33,238 nt of DNA from Phycisphaerae bacterium (GTDB lineage: Bacteria; Chloroflexota; Anaerolineae; 4572-78; J111), in NCBI GenBank assembly GCA_028285035.1, contig JANQQF010000033.1, positions 1 through 33,238 on the forward strand, written 5' to 3'. A model generated the notes under the pieces. The model did not search any database and was not told the origin of the DNA. It saw only the letters and a program-made list of their open reading frames with translations. The number at the start of each line of letters is the position of its first letter. Position 1 is the first letter of the stretch. Positions 9,107 to 17,483 of the stretch are shown here, one piece after another. Both the position numbers and the translations under genes were made by a program.

Positions 9107-9676
9107 CTAGGCGGGTTCTTCTGATCTTCGCCAGAAATATACCCCAATAACAAATGCTAATACGATAAATGGTACACCAAGTCCGATAAGAAGAGTTGTG
9201 TTAGCCCCTCTTGAAACCTGTTCTGAAAAAGAGACATCAACCTCACCTAACTCATCGTCAACAACAATGTTGACTTCCCAAAAGCCTGTCTCATCAACAT
9301 CAAAATGAGCCACATAATCAAAGTCATTTCCAGCATTTTCGTGGGTTGCCTGAGCTGTTAATGTCTCACCCCCCTCACGAGGGGTAATGTCAACCATCAC
9401 AATCGAGTCACGCATAAGCTGGTTTGTTGCATCATTTGTGACCCGAACCCAAACACTCATTTGTTGATCGAGGGTTACGGGTAGGGGTGAAGTGGCAACT
9501 AACAAGATGTAGGGGCCAATTCGCTCATCATCAACCCTGATTTTGCTCCCCCCAGTGCCTGGACCAATTGCATAAATTGGGGTTGCGACTAAAAGAATGG
9601 CAAATAATGCTATAAAAAGGGTAAGCTGATTGTGATATTTTTTCAAGCTGGCCCGACAAAAAGTTAATTTCATCAT
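9107..9676 (-). CDS. Membrane-anchored YtkA-like beta-sandwich protein
   Basis: This 189-residue protein has a signal peptide (about 15-36, ending TPIYA), an immunoglobulin-like extracytoplasmic domain, and one C-terminal membrane helix (about 160-182) ending in YFWRRSEEPA. The domain starts with an IGPY segment (ERIGPYILLVATSPLPV) that resembles the protein encoded at 23266-23856 (VEIGPYAVVVGWVEEPV). Both have the same signal-sandwich-anchor layout, so I read them as paralogs. The domain resembles YtkA/CopC-type folds linked to copper delivery, but I see no Met/His ligand cluster. Two consecutive ATGs (9676 and 9673) follow AAAGGA, and the second has the better spacing. It lies between the polyferredoxin gene and the unknown secreted protein. 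Confidence 0.65.
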   Translation of the reverse strand: MMKLTFCRASLKKYHNQLTLFIALFAILLVATPIYAIGPGTGGSKIRVDDERIGPYILLVATSPLPVTLDQQMSVWVRVTNDATNQLMRDSIVMVDITPREGGETLTAQATHENAGNDFDYVAHFDVDETGFWEVNIVVDDELGEVDVSFSEQVSRGANTTLLIGLGVPFIVLAFVIGVYFWRRSEEPA

Positions 9677-9694
9677 TCCTTTATAAACCTAAGT

Positions 9695-11176
9695 TTACAA
9701 ACCTAAGAAAATTGTGCCGCGCATCTCCATGGGTTGGAACATAATCCACAAAGCGGCGAAGAGCATTAGAATTGATAAAATGCCCCACGGCAAAAAAGCC
9801 CGTAGTGCTATATTACGATTATTGTAATGGTTTAGAGCAATTTGGAAAGCAACTACCAATGACCCTAATGCACCAAGATACAATAGAATAGTTTGAATGG
9901 GGAATATCCACTCGGCGGGGACGATATAGCCTAATTGCCACTGCGGTTGGCCCGCATCAAATCCGCTATCATTCAGAAATGACTGAACAACTGGAATAAT
10001 CGTCAGGGCCCCAGTCATAAAATGGAAAGCATAATGGGCTAACCACATCCCCATTCCGATTGGTACGATACTATAGGCAAATCGTTGAATGACCTGTTGG
10101 ATAGCGTCTTGCTTCTGCCCTGCACTCAACCAACTTAGAGTCCCCGTAATCGAAAGGACGACGACAGGCAACACAACTAAACCGCCACCAAAAATAATCA
10201 GTAGACTCGGAGCCTCTTGGGTAACATTCAACCAACGAGAGATGTTTTGCTGTAATGCGTAAACTGGGCTAATCATTCCAAAGGCATTGAAGTAAGCCCC
10301 AAACACAAATACACTGGTCAAGGCGATCAAGTCCCAGCGTTGGGTGAAACGGCCAAGGCCCGAGCGACGGGGATCGGTCCATAATTCGGCGGTGGGTACC
10401 CGAGCGATCAGGCCGATGTTGTTATGGGGGCAGGCATAGACACAATCAAGGCAGAAGGTACAATCCATATTGCCAACTTTTTTTTCTTGAAAGAGCCAAA
10501 GCTCACAGCCACGTTGTTGGGTTGTTTGATTCCCGGCAATACAATCTTTTGTTTCACACTGGGCGCAGATTTCGTTCTGGCGAACCTTGATTTCGGCAGG
10601 CGAAGTTAATGACCCTAGAAAATTAAATTGCCCCAATGGACATACATACTTACAGAACGCGGCCCCTTTGAAAAAAGTGTCAATTACAAAAGCAATTAGA
10701 AAATAACCAACAATGATCCAGGCGGTTAGCCAAGGGCTGGCCCAAAAATCATACAGCTCAAAAGTGACAAAAAAGATGATGAGTAAAATTGCCGCAATCC
10801 ATTTGTTTCTGAAAAGTTTCGGCATATTTTGCTGAATATTAAATCTTCGCCCCAGCCAACGTCCTAACTCACGAGGCAGCATAAAGGGGCAAGCCATACA
10901 GAACAGGTTGCCTACAACTAATAAGGCTAGTACAACAAATCCACGATAGTGGACCCAGGCGGTGACTGTGGCTAGGTTTTTGGGGGCTTGTTGGGGACCA
11001 AGTAGACCATCAAACAATATAAATCCGGTAGCGATGAGTAAAACAGTTTGCATCACGCGGCGGGAATAACGCCAACGTAAAAACGGACCAATTAGCGGCC
11101 AGGTCAAAATATCGGAAGCCTTAGTTGGCGGGGACGAATAGCGTTGTTGTAGTTCGATAATGGGTTGAGTTGTCAT
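9695..11176 (-). CDS. Polytopic 4Fe-4S membrane protein (CcoG/NapH/NosR-like)
   Basis: This is a membrane iron-sulfur electron carrier. From ATG 11176 the 493 residues include several membrane helices and Cys motifs in this order: CMAC (93-96), CKYVCP (175-180), a CxxC...C set (C204, C207, C212) and a ferredoxin motif CTFCLDCVYACPHNNI (239-254). The order resembles NapH, MauN and CcoG (RdxA/FixG). CcoG proteins reduce Cu(II) for oxidase assembly, but this one lacks the C-terminal Ig-like FixG domain. Separate YtkA/FixH-like proteins sit on both sides instead. Its ATG overlaps the preceding stop as ATGA (11173-11176), indicating translational coupling. The divergent coxB operon supports an electron or copper-reduction role in oxidase biogenesis. 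Confidence 0.8.
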   Translation of the reverse strand: MTTQPIIELQQRYSSPPTKASDILTWPLIGPFLRWRYSRRVMQTVLLIATGFILFDGLLGPQQAPKNLATVTAWVHYRGFVVLALLVVGNLFCMACPFMLPRELGRWLGRRFNIQQNMPKLFRNKWIAAILLIIFFVTFELYDFWASPWLTAWIIVGYFLIAFVIDTFFKGAAFCKYVCPLGQFNFLGSLTSPAEIKVRQNEICAQCETKDCIAGNQTTQQRGCELWLFQEKKVGNMDCTFCLDCVYACPHNNIGLIARVPTAELWTDPRRSGLGRFTQRWDLIALTSVFVFGAYFNAFGMISPVYALQQNISRWLNVTQEAPSLLIIFGGGLVVLPVVVLSITGTLSWLSAGQKQDAIQQVIQRFAYSIVPIGMGMWLAHYAFHFMTGALTIIPVVQSFLNDSGFDAGQPQWQLGYIVPAEWIFPIQTILLYLGALGSLVVAFQIALNHYNNRNIALRAFLPWGILSILMLFAALWIMFQPMEMRGTIFLGL

Positions 11177-11589
11177 TGCACAGCGACAGGGGTTTCCCAA
11201 GAAAATTGCTTTCCATCCGGTAGTGAGACATCAACAGTGACAATCCAATCACCGCTCATGGTCCACTCAAAAGGAATGGAATATTGACCGTTTTCACTTT
11301 CATTTGATTGGGCAAATACGGGAACCATTCCAGCGTGTGTCATATTACCTTCGACATCCAAGGTTGCTCCATCGATGGGCTGCCCTTGATCATCCAATAG
11401 ATTAAATTTTAAGCGGGTCGGTCCAACCTCTAGGTCATCCGAATCGATGATTAAGTTGAGCGTCACGCCCTGATCTTGGGCTGTTTGAGTTTGTTGTATC
11501 CGACCACAGCCTGATAGAAGAGTGATACCAAAAATTGTAAGAAAAGTTGCTTTAAATACAACACGAGTTACTTTGTTTATGTTACACAT
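11173..11589 (-). CDS. YtkA/FixH-like lipoprotein
   Basis: This 138-residue lipoprotein has a signal with lipobox LLSGC followed by a YtkA/FixH-like beta-sandwich. Family signs include the central MTHAGMVPV segment, with His and Met residues suited to copper, and WTMSGDWIVTV near the end. YtkA-like proteins are found in copper and oxidase assembly loci. I start at ATG 11589. The longer reading from TTG 11607 would begin upstream of the predicted transcription start (about 11602). It is the first gene of the leftward unit and its stop overlaps the next start (ATGA). Copper handling is inferred from family and place. Confidence 0.72.
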   Translation of the reverse strand: MCNINKVTRVVFKATFLTIFGITLLSGCGRIQQTQTAQDQGVTLNLIIDSDDLEVGPTRLKFNLLDDQGQPIDGATLDVEGNMTHAGMVPVFAQSNESENGQYSIPFEWTMSGDWIVTVDVSLPDGKQFSWETPVAVQ

Positions 11590-11608
11590 GAGATGATCTC
11601 TGGCCAAA

Positions 11609-11637
11609 ATTATAGCACGGCGCTAAGGCTGTCGCAA
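11609..11637 (-). promoter_or_regulatory. Promoter of the oxidase-assembly unit (leftward)
   Basis: Read on the minus strand, TTGCGA (11637-11632) and TATAAT (11614-11609) are 17 bp apart. A TGC just before the -10 gives an extended -10. The leader to ATG 11589 would be only about 13 nt. Confidence 0.7.
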
Positions 11638-11684
11638 GGAAATTTTTACCATTATTTCCAAGCCGCCACTATGCACGATTTATT

Positions 11685-11713
11685 TTGACGCCTTCTTGAT
11701 TTAGAAGTATAAT
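11685..11713 (+). promoter_or_regulatory. Promoter of the coxB-coxA operon (rightward)
   Basis: TTGACG (11685-11690) and a perfect TATAAT (11708-11713) are separated by exactly 17 bp. The leader to the coxB ATG is about 108 nt. It lies back to back with the assembly-unit promoter, with about 47 bp between the two -35 boxes, so one regulator could serve both. Confidence 0.78.
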
Positions 11714-11827
11714 CGGCCAATGTGAAAATTTACACGATGCAAAAAATTAAACAATTTTGGGTCACAATGATGTAGATTTTCTAAACATTAAGTTGGTAGT
11801 ATACTTATCAAAAAGGGTAGAGAAGAT

Positions 11828-12889
11828 ATGCGATACAATGACGTTCCCCCTCGCGAGCGATTATTTAGATCAATTCGTTACATCGCGCTGATGATAGCGA
11901 CAGCTGTACTTTTTCCAGCCATTGCTATGGCTGCCCCACCATCACCATTAGATCCAGCCTCTCCAGCGGCCCGATCAATTGCAAATTTACATACAATCCT
12001 ACTATGGTTTGCCACAGTTGTATTCTTGATTGTGTGTGCTTTGCTACTCTACTCAATTGTTCGCTTTCGCCGAAAATCTGAAGATGATCCAGAACCCGAT
12101 CAAAGCTTTCACGGCAATGCCTTGCTTGAGACCATTTGGACGATTGTTCCTGTCGGTATTTTGCTGGTGCTTTTGGTCTTCACCTTTCAAACTTTCCAAG
12201 ATACTGACATTGCAAACTCGAACGATGATCTAATTATCAAAGTAACGGGTAAACAGTGGTTGTGGGAAGTGGAATACATTAGTTTGGATCGTTCCATTAA
12301 ACTCACCAACGAAATGCGTGTCCCATTGAATGCCGATGTTCGTATTGAATTGGAAGGGGCTGATGTCCTCCACAGCTTCTGGGTGCCACAACTCGGCGGA
12401 AAGGTGGATGTAGTGCCTGGCTACAAAACCGAAACTTGGTTTAGGGCTGAACGGCTGGGAACATTCTATGGGCAGTGTGCTGAATATTGTGGTTTAGGTC
12501 ACGCAGCAATGCCGATGGAGGTGACGGTATTGACCCCAAATAGTTTTGATTTGTGGGCTTCAGCCACAGCCGATCAGCAAGCAAATGCGGGTGCTCAAGG
12601 GGAACTCCTTTTTGCATCAAACTGCTCTAGTTGTCATGTGGTTAATGGCGAAGGTGGACAGATTGGCCCTGAATTGACAAACATATATGCTGAAGAAGGT
12701 GAAGAATATGTACGTGAATCAATCTTGCTACCGAACGCTGTGATTGCCACACTCTGCCCCACCGGTGCTTGCCAAGCAGGCATCATGCCCCAAAACTTCG
12801 GTGAAATCTTAACAGAAGCCGATCTTGATAACATTGTTACATATCTTCGAGAAGCCTCTGGTGTTGAAGAAGCTTCAGTGATTGAATAA
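11828..12889 (+). CDS. coxB: Cytochrome c oxidase subunit II with fused cytochrome c (caa3 type)
   Basis: Subunit II accepts electrons at CuA and passes them to heme a in subunit I. The protein has a signal-like N-terminus (about 12-35) and two membrane helices (about 53-80 and 103-123). The periplasmic cupredoxin domain has the full CuA set: H182, C217, E219, C221, H225 and M228 (CAEYCGLGHAAM). A C-terminal cytochrome c domain follows (about 253-345) with CSSCH (266-270) and a likely axial Met in GIMPQ (M320). The fusion marks a caa3-type enzyme that carries its own electron-donor heme. It is the first gene of the operon behind a strong promoter, and its stop lies just before the Shine-Dalgarno of coxA. 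Confidence 0.96.
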   Translation: MRYNDVPPRERLFRSIRYIALMIATAVLFPAIAMAAPPSPLDPASPAARSIANLHTILLWFATVVFLIVCALLLYSIVRFRRKSEDDPEPDQSFHGNALLETIWTIVPVGILLVLLVFTFQTFQDTDIANSNDDLIIKVTGKQWLWEVEYISLDRSIKLTNEMRVPLNADVRIELEGADVLHSFWVPQLGGKVDVVPGYKTETWFRAERLGTFYGQCAEYCGLGHAAMPMEVTVLTPNSFDLWASATADQQANAGAQGELLFASNCSSCHVVNGEGGQIGPELTNIYAEEGEEYVRESILLPNAVIATLCPTGACQAGIMPQNFGEILTEADLDNIVTYLREASGVEEASVIE

Positions 12890-12905
12890 GGAGGAATTAG
12901 AGATT

Positions 12906-14810
12906 ATGATGCGACCAACCCCTCGGCTCATTATTGCAGCCATTATTTGTTTGGCCATTGGGTACGCCATTTCCTACGCTCTATTTGAGGGACTATTAGG
13001 CTCTGCGCTTCGTTTGTATGGCTATACCTACCTAACCATAACTGCCTTTTTGTGTGGTTTTTTGCTGTTGCTTTTCTTAGACCGTCCCCTCAACTTGCGA
13101 CTGCTTGAATGGCCTGAAGAACCTGTAAAAAAGGAGCCGGGTTATTGGAATCGTGGGATTATTGATTGGTTGATGACTGTCGATCATAAGAAAATTGGCA
13201 TTATGTATTTCTCTTTTGCCTTTTTATTTTTCTTAATCGGTGGCATTTTAGCTTTGGTTATTCGCGCCGAGCTATTTATTCCAGGACTACAGATTGTTAA
13301 CCCTGATCTTTACAATCAGTTCTTCTCAATGCACGGCACCACCATGATCTTCCTGGCAATCATTCCCTTGCTCGCTGGATTGGGGAATTATATTGTACCT
13401 CTTCAAGTTGGGGCCCGGGATATGGCTTTTCCTCGCTTAAATGCTTTTGCTCTCTGGCTTTTTGTTTTTGGAGGGATTTTATTTTATTTCAGCTTCTTTT
13501 TTGAAGGTGGAGCGGCTGGTGGATGGACTGCTTATACACCATTAACAACAGCGCTCTACTCACCCAATAATGGAATGGATATTTGGCTTGTTGGCGTCTA
13601 TGTCGTCGGAACCTCTTCAATTTTAGGGGCACTCAATTTTACTGTTACCATTTTGAACATGCGGGCACCCGGTATGACCCTCCACAAAATGCCTTTGTTC
13701 GTGTGGACGGTTCTGGTTCAGTCTGTGATGGTTCTATTCTCAACCCCGGCTTTGGCCGCAGCCGTCAGCTTGCTATTCATTCAACGTAATCTTGGGGCTG
13801 GCTACTTTGGCGCGCAGGGCGATCCTGTTCTGTGGCAGAACATGTTCTGGTTTTATTCCCACCCTGCGGTATATATTATGATCCTGCCCGCAATGGGTGT
13901 CGTTTCGGAGATCCTCCCAGTCTTCTCCCGAAAGCCAATCTTCGGCTATAAAATGATTGCTTACTCAACAGTCGCTATTGCGCTTTTAGGATTTGTTGTT
14001 TGGGCGCACCATATGTTTACCGCTGGGATCAGCGTTGAGCTTCGTCTCTTCTTTATGTTGGCAACGATGACGATTGCTGTACCGACAGGAGTAAAAATCT
14101 TTAGCTGGATCTTTACCTTGTGGGGTGGTTCGATCGAGTTCCCAACTCCGATGCTATACGCCATCGGATTTATCTTTACCTTTACCATTGGTGGCATCAG
14201 TGGTGTTTTCTTGGCAATTGTACCGATCAATACTCAAGTTCACGACAGCTACTACGTTGTCGCCCACCTCCATTACGTATTCTTTGGTGGTAGCATTATG
14301 GGGATTTTTGGTGGACTTTACTTCTGGTTCCCTAAAGTTACCGGAAGAATGTTGAATGAAACTTTGAGCAAATTCCAATTCTGGTTAATGTTTGTCGGTC
14401 TCAATATCACATTCTTCCCGATGCACTTCTTAGGGTTACTCGGGATGCCTCGCCGTATTTCTGACTACGAAGCAGGTTTAGGCTGGGAGTTCTTTAATCA
14501 AATGGCTACAGTTGGTTCATTCTTGATTGCGGCCTCAATCCTACCCTTACTCTGGAATGTGGTTGCCTCATTTGCCCGCGGGCGGGCGGCAGTGGCTGAT
14601 CCGTGGCGAGGGAACTCTTTGGAGTGGGCTGTGGCTTCACCCCCACCCTATTACAACTTCCTGGAACTTCCGCCGATTTATAGTGTACGGCCTGTTCGTG
14701 ACTTGCGATTGGCTGATGAACAAAATCGACCACCGAGTTCACCGACACCGCCAGCTACGCCAGGTACAACTGGAACACCAGTTACTAGTCCTGCGCCGGC
14801 TTCAAAATAA
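12906..14810 (+). CDS. coxA: Cytochrome c oxidase subunit I, A2-type
   Basis: This is the catalytic subunit, binding heme a, heme a3 and CuB. Counting from ATG 12906 (634 residues), ligands visible are the heme a His in SMHGTT (H143), the CuB His of HPAVY (H319) with its Tyr, the His pair of WAHHMF (368-369), and HLH near 454-456 for hemes a3 and a. The helix VI motif is YSHPAVY, not GHPEVY. The Glu of A1 enzymes is absent and the Tyr-Ser pair of A2 oxidases is present. Two extra N-terminal helices precede the core, and the tail (about 600-634) is Pro/Thr-rich. I reject the TTG at 12882, because AAGGAGG (12888-12894) lies downstream of it and 11 nt before ATG 12906. Confidence 0.96.
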   Translation: MMRPTPRLIIAAIICLAIGYAISYALFEGLLGSALRLYGYTYLTITAFLCGFLLLLFLDRPLNLRLLEWPEEPVKKEPGYWNRGIIDWLMTVDHKKIGIMYFSFAFLFFLIGGILALVIRAELFIPGLQIVNPDLYNQFFSMHGTTMIFLAIIPLLAGLGNYIVPLQVGARDMAFPRLNAFALWLFVFGGILFYFSFFFEGGAAGGWTAYTPLTTALYSPNNGMDIWLVGVYVVGTSSILGALNFTVTILNMRAPGMTLHKMPLFVWTVLVQSVMVLFSTPALAAAVSLLFIQRNLGAGYFGAQGDPVLWQNMFWFYSHPAVYIMILPAMGVVSEILPVFSRKPIFGYKMIAYSTVAIALLGFVVWAHHMFTAGISVELRLFFMLATMTIAVPTGVKIFSWIFTLWGGSIEFPTPMLYAIGFIFTFTIGGISGVFLAIVPINTQVHDSYYVVAHLHYVFFGGSIMGIFGGLYFWFPKVTGRMLNETLSKFQFWLMFVGLNITFFPMHFLGLLGMPRRISDYEAGLGWEFFNQMATVGSFLIAASILPLLWNVVASFARGRAAVADPWRGNSLEWAVASPPPYYNFLELPPIYSVRPVRDLRLADEQNRPPSSPTPPATPGTTGTPVTSPAPASK

Positions 14811-14841
14811 GTGAATAGTTCTTTCTTTGGAGTAAATTACT

Positions 14842-16668
14842 TTGGGCAGTCGTGACAATCTTTATCAATCCCGTCTTCAATTCTTAACACGAATTACCAT
14901 CGTTGGTATCTTAATTCTAACTTCATTAAGAGCAATTGACCCGGTAACGCTTGAAAGAAACGGCTGTCCAGAGTGGTTGTGTCTTACTCCGCAAATCCCA
15001 CAACTATCTTTTTCTTTACTTGATTTAGCTTATCTTCTCTTAGCCATTATATCAGTCGTATTAAGTGTGATCACTGCTAGATTGGTATGGTCCAAGCGAG
15101 ATCAATACCTGTCATTTCTCCCATTGGTCGCGACTGGGGCAGTTGTTCTCGGCGGGGCAACCCTTCTGTGTACAGCCCTCCTGCTTGTTGATGGGGCTAA
15201 CTTCTTTGCGAAAAGTCTGTTTGTCACTGCGACTTTGATATATTTGGCGATGGTACTCATTATTGGTGCGATCGTTCATTCTACTTTATTTTCCTTTACC
15301 TATTCACCTCAGAAAATGCAATCGTCGCTATCGCTTTTGATCATTGGGACAGCTATCCTTTTCTTTCTGACAATTGTTACAGGCGTATTTGTGACTGAAT
15401 TTGGGGCTGCAAAATCTTGTCCTGATTGGCCATTGTGTCGGGGTCAGCTCCTTCCGCTGCTTGAGGGAGATATCGGTCTTGCGTTTAATCTTTTCCATCG
15501 CCTCTCCGTGATTGTCCTGAGCTTGTTGGTTGCAACAATTGTCTTAAAAGTATGTCGAGATTACTCTAAAACTGTTCTTGTTAATCAAACCGCGATTCTT
15601 GGCCTCCTCTTCCTCTCTCAGGTCGCTGTTGGTGGCTGGTATGCCTTAGAACCTGTGTCAAGGATCTTTGTTGACGCGACTCACATTGTTCTGACTGCTA
15701 CCATCTGGGGGAGCTTAATTGTTGCTGCGACAACATTTTATGTGTTTATTCCTCTGAAGCAGTCGGTATCCGTGACGACCCCGAAATTATCCTTCCGTGA
15801 AAAATCGAAAGTATATTTCAAACTGACCAAACCGTGGATTATGATTTTGTTATTGGTGACAACGGTTGGAGCGATGTTTATTGCGGATAAAGGATTGCCT
15901 TCAGTTGGCCTGATTTTTGTGACAATGTTAGGGGGTGCCTTGGCCGCAGGTGGGGCGAGCGTGCTTAACAGCTATGTCGATAGTGACATTGATCAACTGA
16001 TGTCGCGTACATCTCGACGAGCTACCGTGACTGGGTTGGTTACGCCAACAGAGACCCTGATTTTTGGGTTAGTTTTGAGTACAATTTCGTTTTTTGTTTA
16101 TGCATTTTTTGTCAATACCATGAGTGCTGCGCTGAGCACACTCGGTATTCTTTACTACGTTTTCTTCTATACGCTATATCTTAAACGAAGCACGATCCAC
16201 AATATTATTATTGGTGGTGCCGCTGGGGCCATTCCTCCCTTAGTTGGATGGACAGCGGTAACTGGGGCATTAGACTTAGGGGCGTTTTACCTGTTTGCTA
16301 TCATTTTCTTTTGGACGCCACCACATACCTGGGCTTTGGCCATTTTGGTCAAAAAGGATTATGCTCAAGCACGCGTGCCGATGTTACCTGTTGTCGTGGG
16401 AGAGCGCGAGACAACCTACCAGATCTTCTTATATACCATTTTGCTTATTACCTTGACCTTACTCCCTGTGACCTTCAATATGCTCAGTGCCTTTTACTTT
16501 TTTGCCGCACTCGCCCTTGGTATCCCATTCATCTATTTGGCTTGGAAATTATGGCGTAATCATACCAGCAAACAATATAGCAAACGACTTTACAAGTTTT
16601 CACAACTCTACTTAGCCCTGCTATTTTTGGTTATGGCGATTGATCGAAGTTTCTTTCTTGTTGGTTAG
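14842..16668 (+). CDS. ctaA-ctaB: Fused heme A synthase - heme O synthase (CtaA-CtaB)
   Basis: This one 608-residue chain carries both steps that turn heme B into heme A. Residues ~1-305 resemble CtaA, with two Cys pairs (C42/C47 in CPEWLC and C193/C199 in CPDWPLC) and His ligands H219 (LFHR) and H281 (DATHIV). Residues ~325-608 are CtaB, a UbiA-type farnesyltransferase with NSYVDSDID (376-384), a second polar loop (LYLKRSTIHN) and the WTPPHTWALAI segment. In the N-terminal half of CtaA I do not see the usual ExxHR or the second His, so that heme site may be lost. The start is TTG 14842, 9 nt after GGAG (14829-14832). It is third in the oxidase operon, where heme A supply makes sense. Confidence 0.9.
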   Translation: MGSRDNLYQSRLQFLTRITIVGILILTSLRAIDPVTLERNGCPEWLCLTPQIPQLSFSLLDLAYLLLAIISVVLSVITARLVWSKRDQYLSFLPLVATGAVVLGGATLLCTALLLVDGANFFAKSLFVTATLIYLAMVLIIGAIVHSTLFSFTYSPQKMQSSLSLLIIGTAILFFLTIVTGVFVTEFGAAKSCPDWPLCRGQLLPLLEGDIGLAFNLFHRLSVIVLSLLVATIVLKVCRDYSKTVLVNQTAILGLLFLSQVAVGGWYALEPVSRIFVDATHIVLTATIWGSLIVAATTFYVFIPLKQSVSVTTPKLSFREKSKVYFKLTKPWIMILLLVTTVGAMFIADKGLPSVGLIFVTMLGGALAAGGASVLNSYVDSDIDQLMSRTSRRATVTGLVTPTETLIFGLVLSTISFFVYAFFVNTMSAALSTLGILYYVFFYTLYLKRSTIHNIIIGGAAGAIPPLVGWTAVTGALDLGAFYLFAIIFFWTPPHTWALAILVKKDYAQARVPMLPVVVGERETTYQIFLYTILLITLTLLPVTFNMLSAFYFFAALALGIPFIYLAWKLWRNHTSKQYSKRLYKFSQLYLALLFLVMAIDRSFFLVG

Positions 16669-16681
16669 TTAAGTGTATGCT

Positions 16682-16807
16682 ATGAAAAAAAACCTTGACC
16701 GTAAAAATAAAATTTTAGCACTTTCTCTAGGGGTGATTATCTTAGGTTCGGTCTTTATGGCTATTCTGTGGTTTACAACCTACGCCCCGATTATCATGAA
16801 TCGATAA
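16682..16807 (+). CDS. 41-residue single-helix membrane protein
   Basis: This small gene runs from ATG 16682 to TAA 16805-16807. It encodes a basic N-terminus (MKKNLDRKNK), one hydrophobic helix (about 11-33) and a short tail ending PIIMNR. It starts 13 bp after the heme synthase stop and ends 27 bp before the next small oxidase gene on the same strand. Its upstream ribosome binding site is weak. The position and bitopic layout suggest a small oxidase subunit or assembly factor, as often found in oxidase operons. No family was recognised. Confidence 0.6.
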   Translation: MKKNLDRKNKILALSLGVIILGSVFMAILWFTTYAPIIMNR

Positions 16808-16834
16808 ATCACCTTTGCTAATGGAGGCAAACTC

Positions 16835-17050
16835 ATGTCTGATGAAAAATCAATCATAACCCCAGAAGATATTCATCTTCCTCCGCCAAGCTATTGGCCA
16901 ATCGTATTGGCCTTTGGCATAACTTGTATTATGGGCGGATTAGCCATCAATATTTCTTTTACAATTATCGGTATTATTATTACGCTGGTGGCTGCCGTAG
17001 GCTGGTCTACAGAACCAGGCTACGAAGTGCCAGATGACGAACCCTACTAA
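16835..17050 (+). CDS. Small two-helix oxidase-associated membrane protein
   Basis: This 71-residue protein opens with a polar segment and LPPPSYWPI, then two hydrophobic helices (about 22-37 and 39-56) and an acidic tail (PDDEPY). The LPPPSxWP entry into a membrane helix is a pattern I associate with small subunits or tails in Chloroflexota oxidase operons. A strong GGAGG (16823-16827) lies 7 nt before the ATG. It is the last gene of the rightward oxidase operon and ends just before a bidirectional terminator. I read it as a probable accessory subunit of the caa3 oxidase. The biochemical role is unknown. Confidence 0.65.
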   Translation: MSDEKSIITPEDIHLPPPSYWPIVLAFGITCIMGGLAINISFTIIGIIITLVAAVGWSTEPGYEVPDDEPY

Positions 17051-17104
17051 TATTTTTCCACACTTGGCTTTCTTGTTATTTATGTTTATAAGGCAGGCAA
17101 ATAT

Positions 17105-17152
17105 AAAAAAGCTGTGGTCAGTTATTGAGATTGACCACAGCTTTCTTTTTTT
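17105..17152. terminator. Bidirectional terminator between convergent oxidase operons
   Basis: AAGCTGTGGTCA (17109-17120) and TGACCACAGCTT (17132-17143) form a perfect 12-bp stem with an 11-nt loop. An A-run on the left and a T-run on the right let it terminate both the coxBA operon and the coxCD unit. Confidence 0.9.
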
Positions 17153-17174
17153 ACAAACAATTTGTTCTTCCGTT

Positions 17175-17462
17175 CTATATCAACAAAATAATGACCAAGG
17201 TGGTTACCAAAATAATCGGTGCCATAAACAGGGCTGTATAAAAGCGGCTGTGCATTTTTAGATGCATATAATACATAGCCACTAAGACTGCTTTAATTAA
17301 GGATAAACCAAGATAAACGGTGTTGAGTACAGCACGATCCATAGATTCAGCGAAGAACACCTCAACAATGGTCATTACCCCGGTAATAACAGCCAAGATG
17401 ATAAAAACGGCCAAATAATTGGGATGTTTTTCATCAGCGTGATGGTCGGAATGTGCAGCCAT
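17175..17462 (-). CDS. coxD: Cytochrome c oxidase subunit IV (bacterial type)
   Basis: This 95-residue protein has a His-rich N-terminus (HSDHHADEKH) and three hydrophobic helices. It carries the family hallmark in the loop after helix II, MYYMHLKMHSRFY (about 63-75), typical of prokaryotic COX4/CyoD-like subunits that stabilise the oxidase. It follows coxC by 21 bp with a clear AAGGAGA ribosome binding site. It ends next to the shared terminator. Its placement on the strand opposite to coxB-coxA is unusual. Confidence 0.85.
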   Translation of the reverse strand: MAAHSDHHADEKHPNYLAVFIILAVITGVMTIVEVFFAESMDRAVLNTVYLGLSLIKAVLVAMYYMHLKMHSRFYTALFMAPIILVTTLVIILLI

Positions 17463-17483
17463 AATAATCTTCTCCTTGTCCTT

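Noticed and set aside
12882..12905. TTG start for coxA overlapping the coxB end
   Set aside because: The AAGGAGG ribosome binding site lies inside this stretch, downstream of the TTG, and serves ATG 12906.
17034..17261. 75-residue open frame after the oxidase operon
   Set aside because: It runs across the bidirectional terminator and into coxD on the other strand, with no ribosome binding site.
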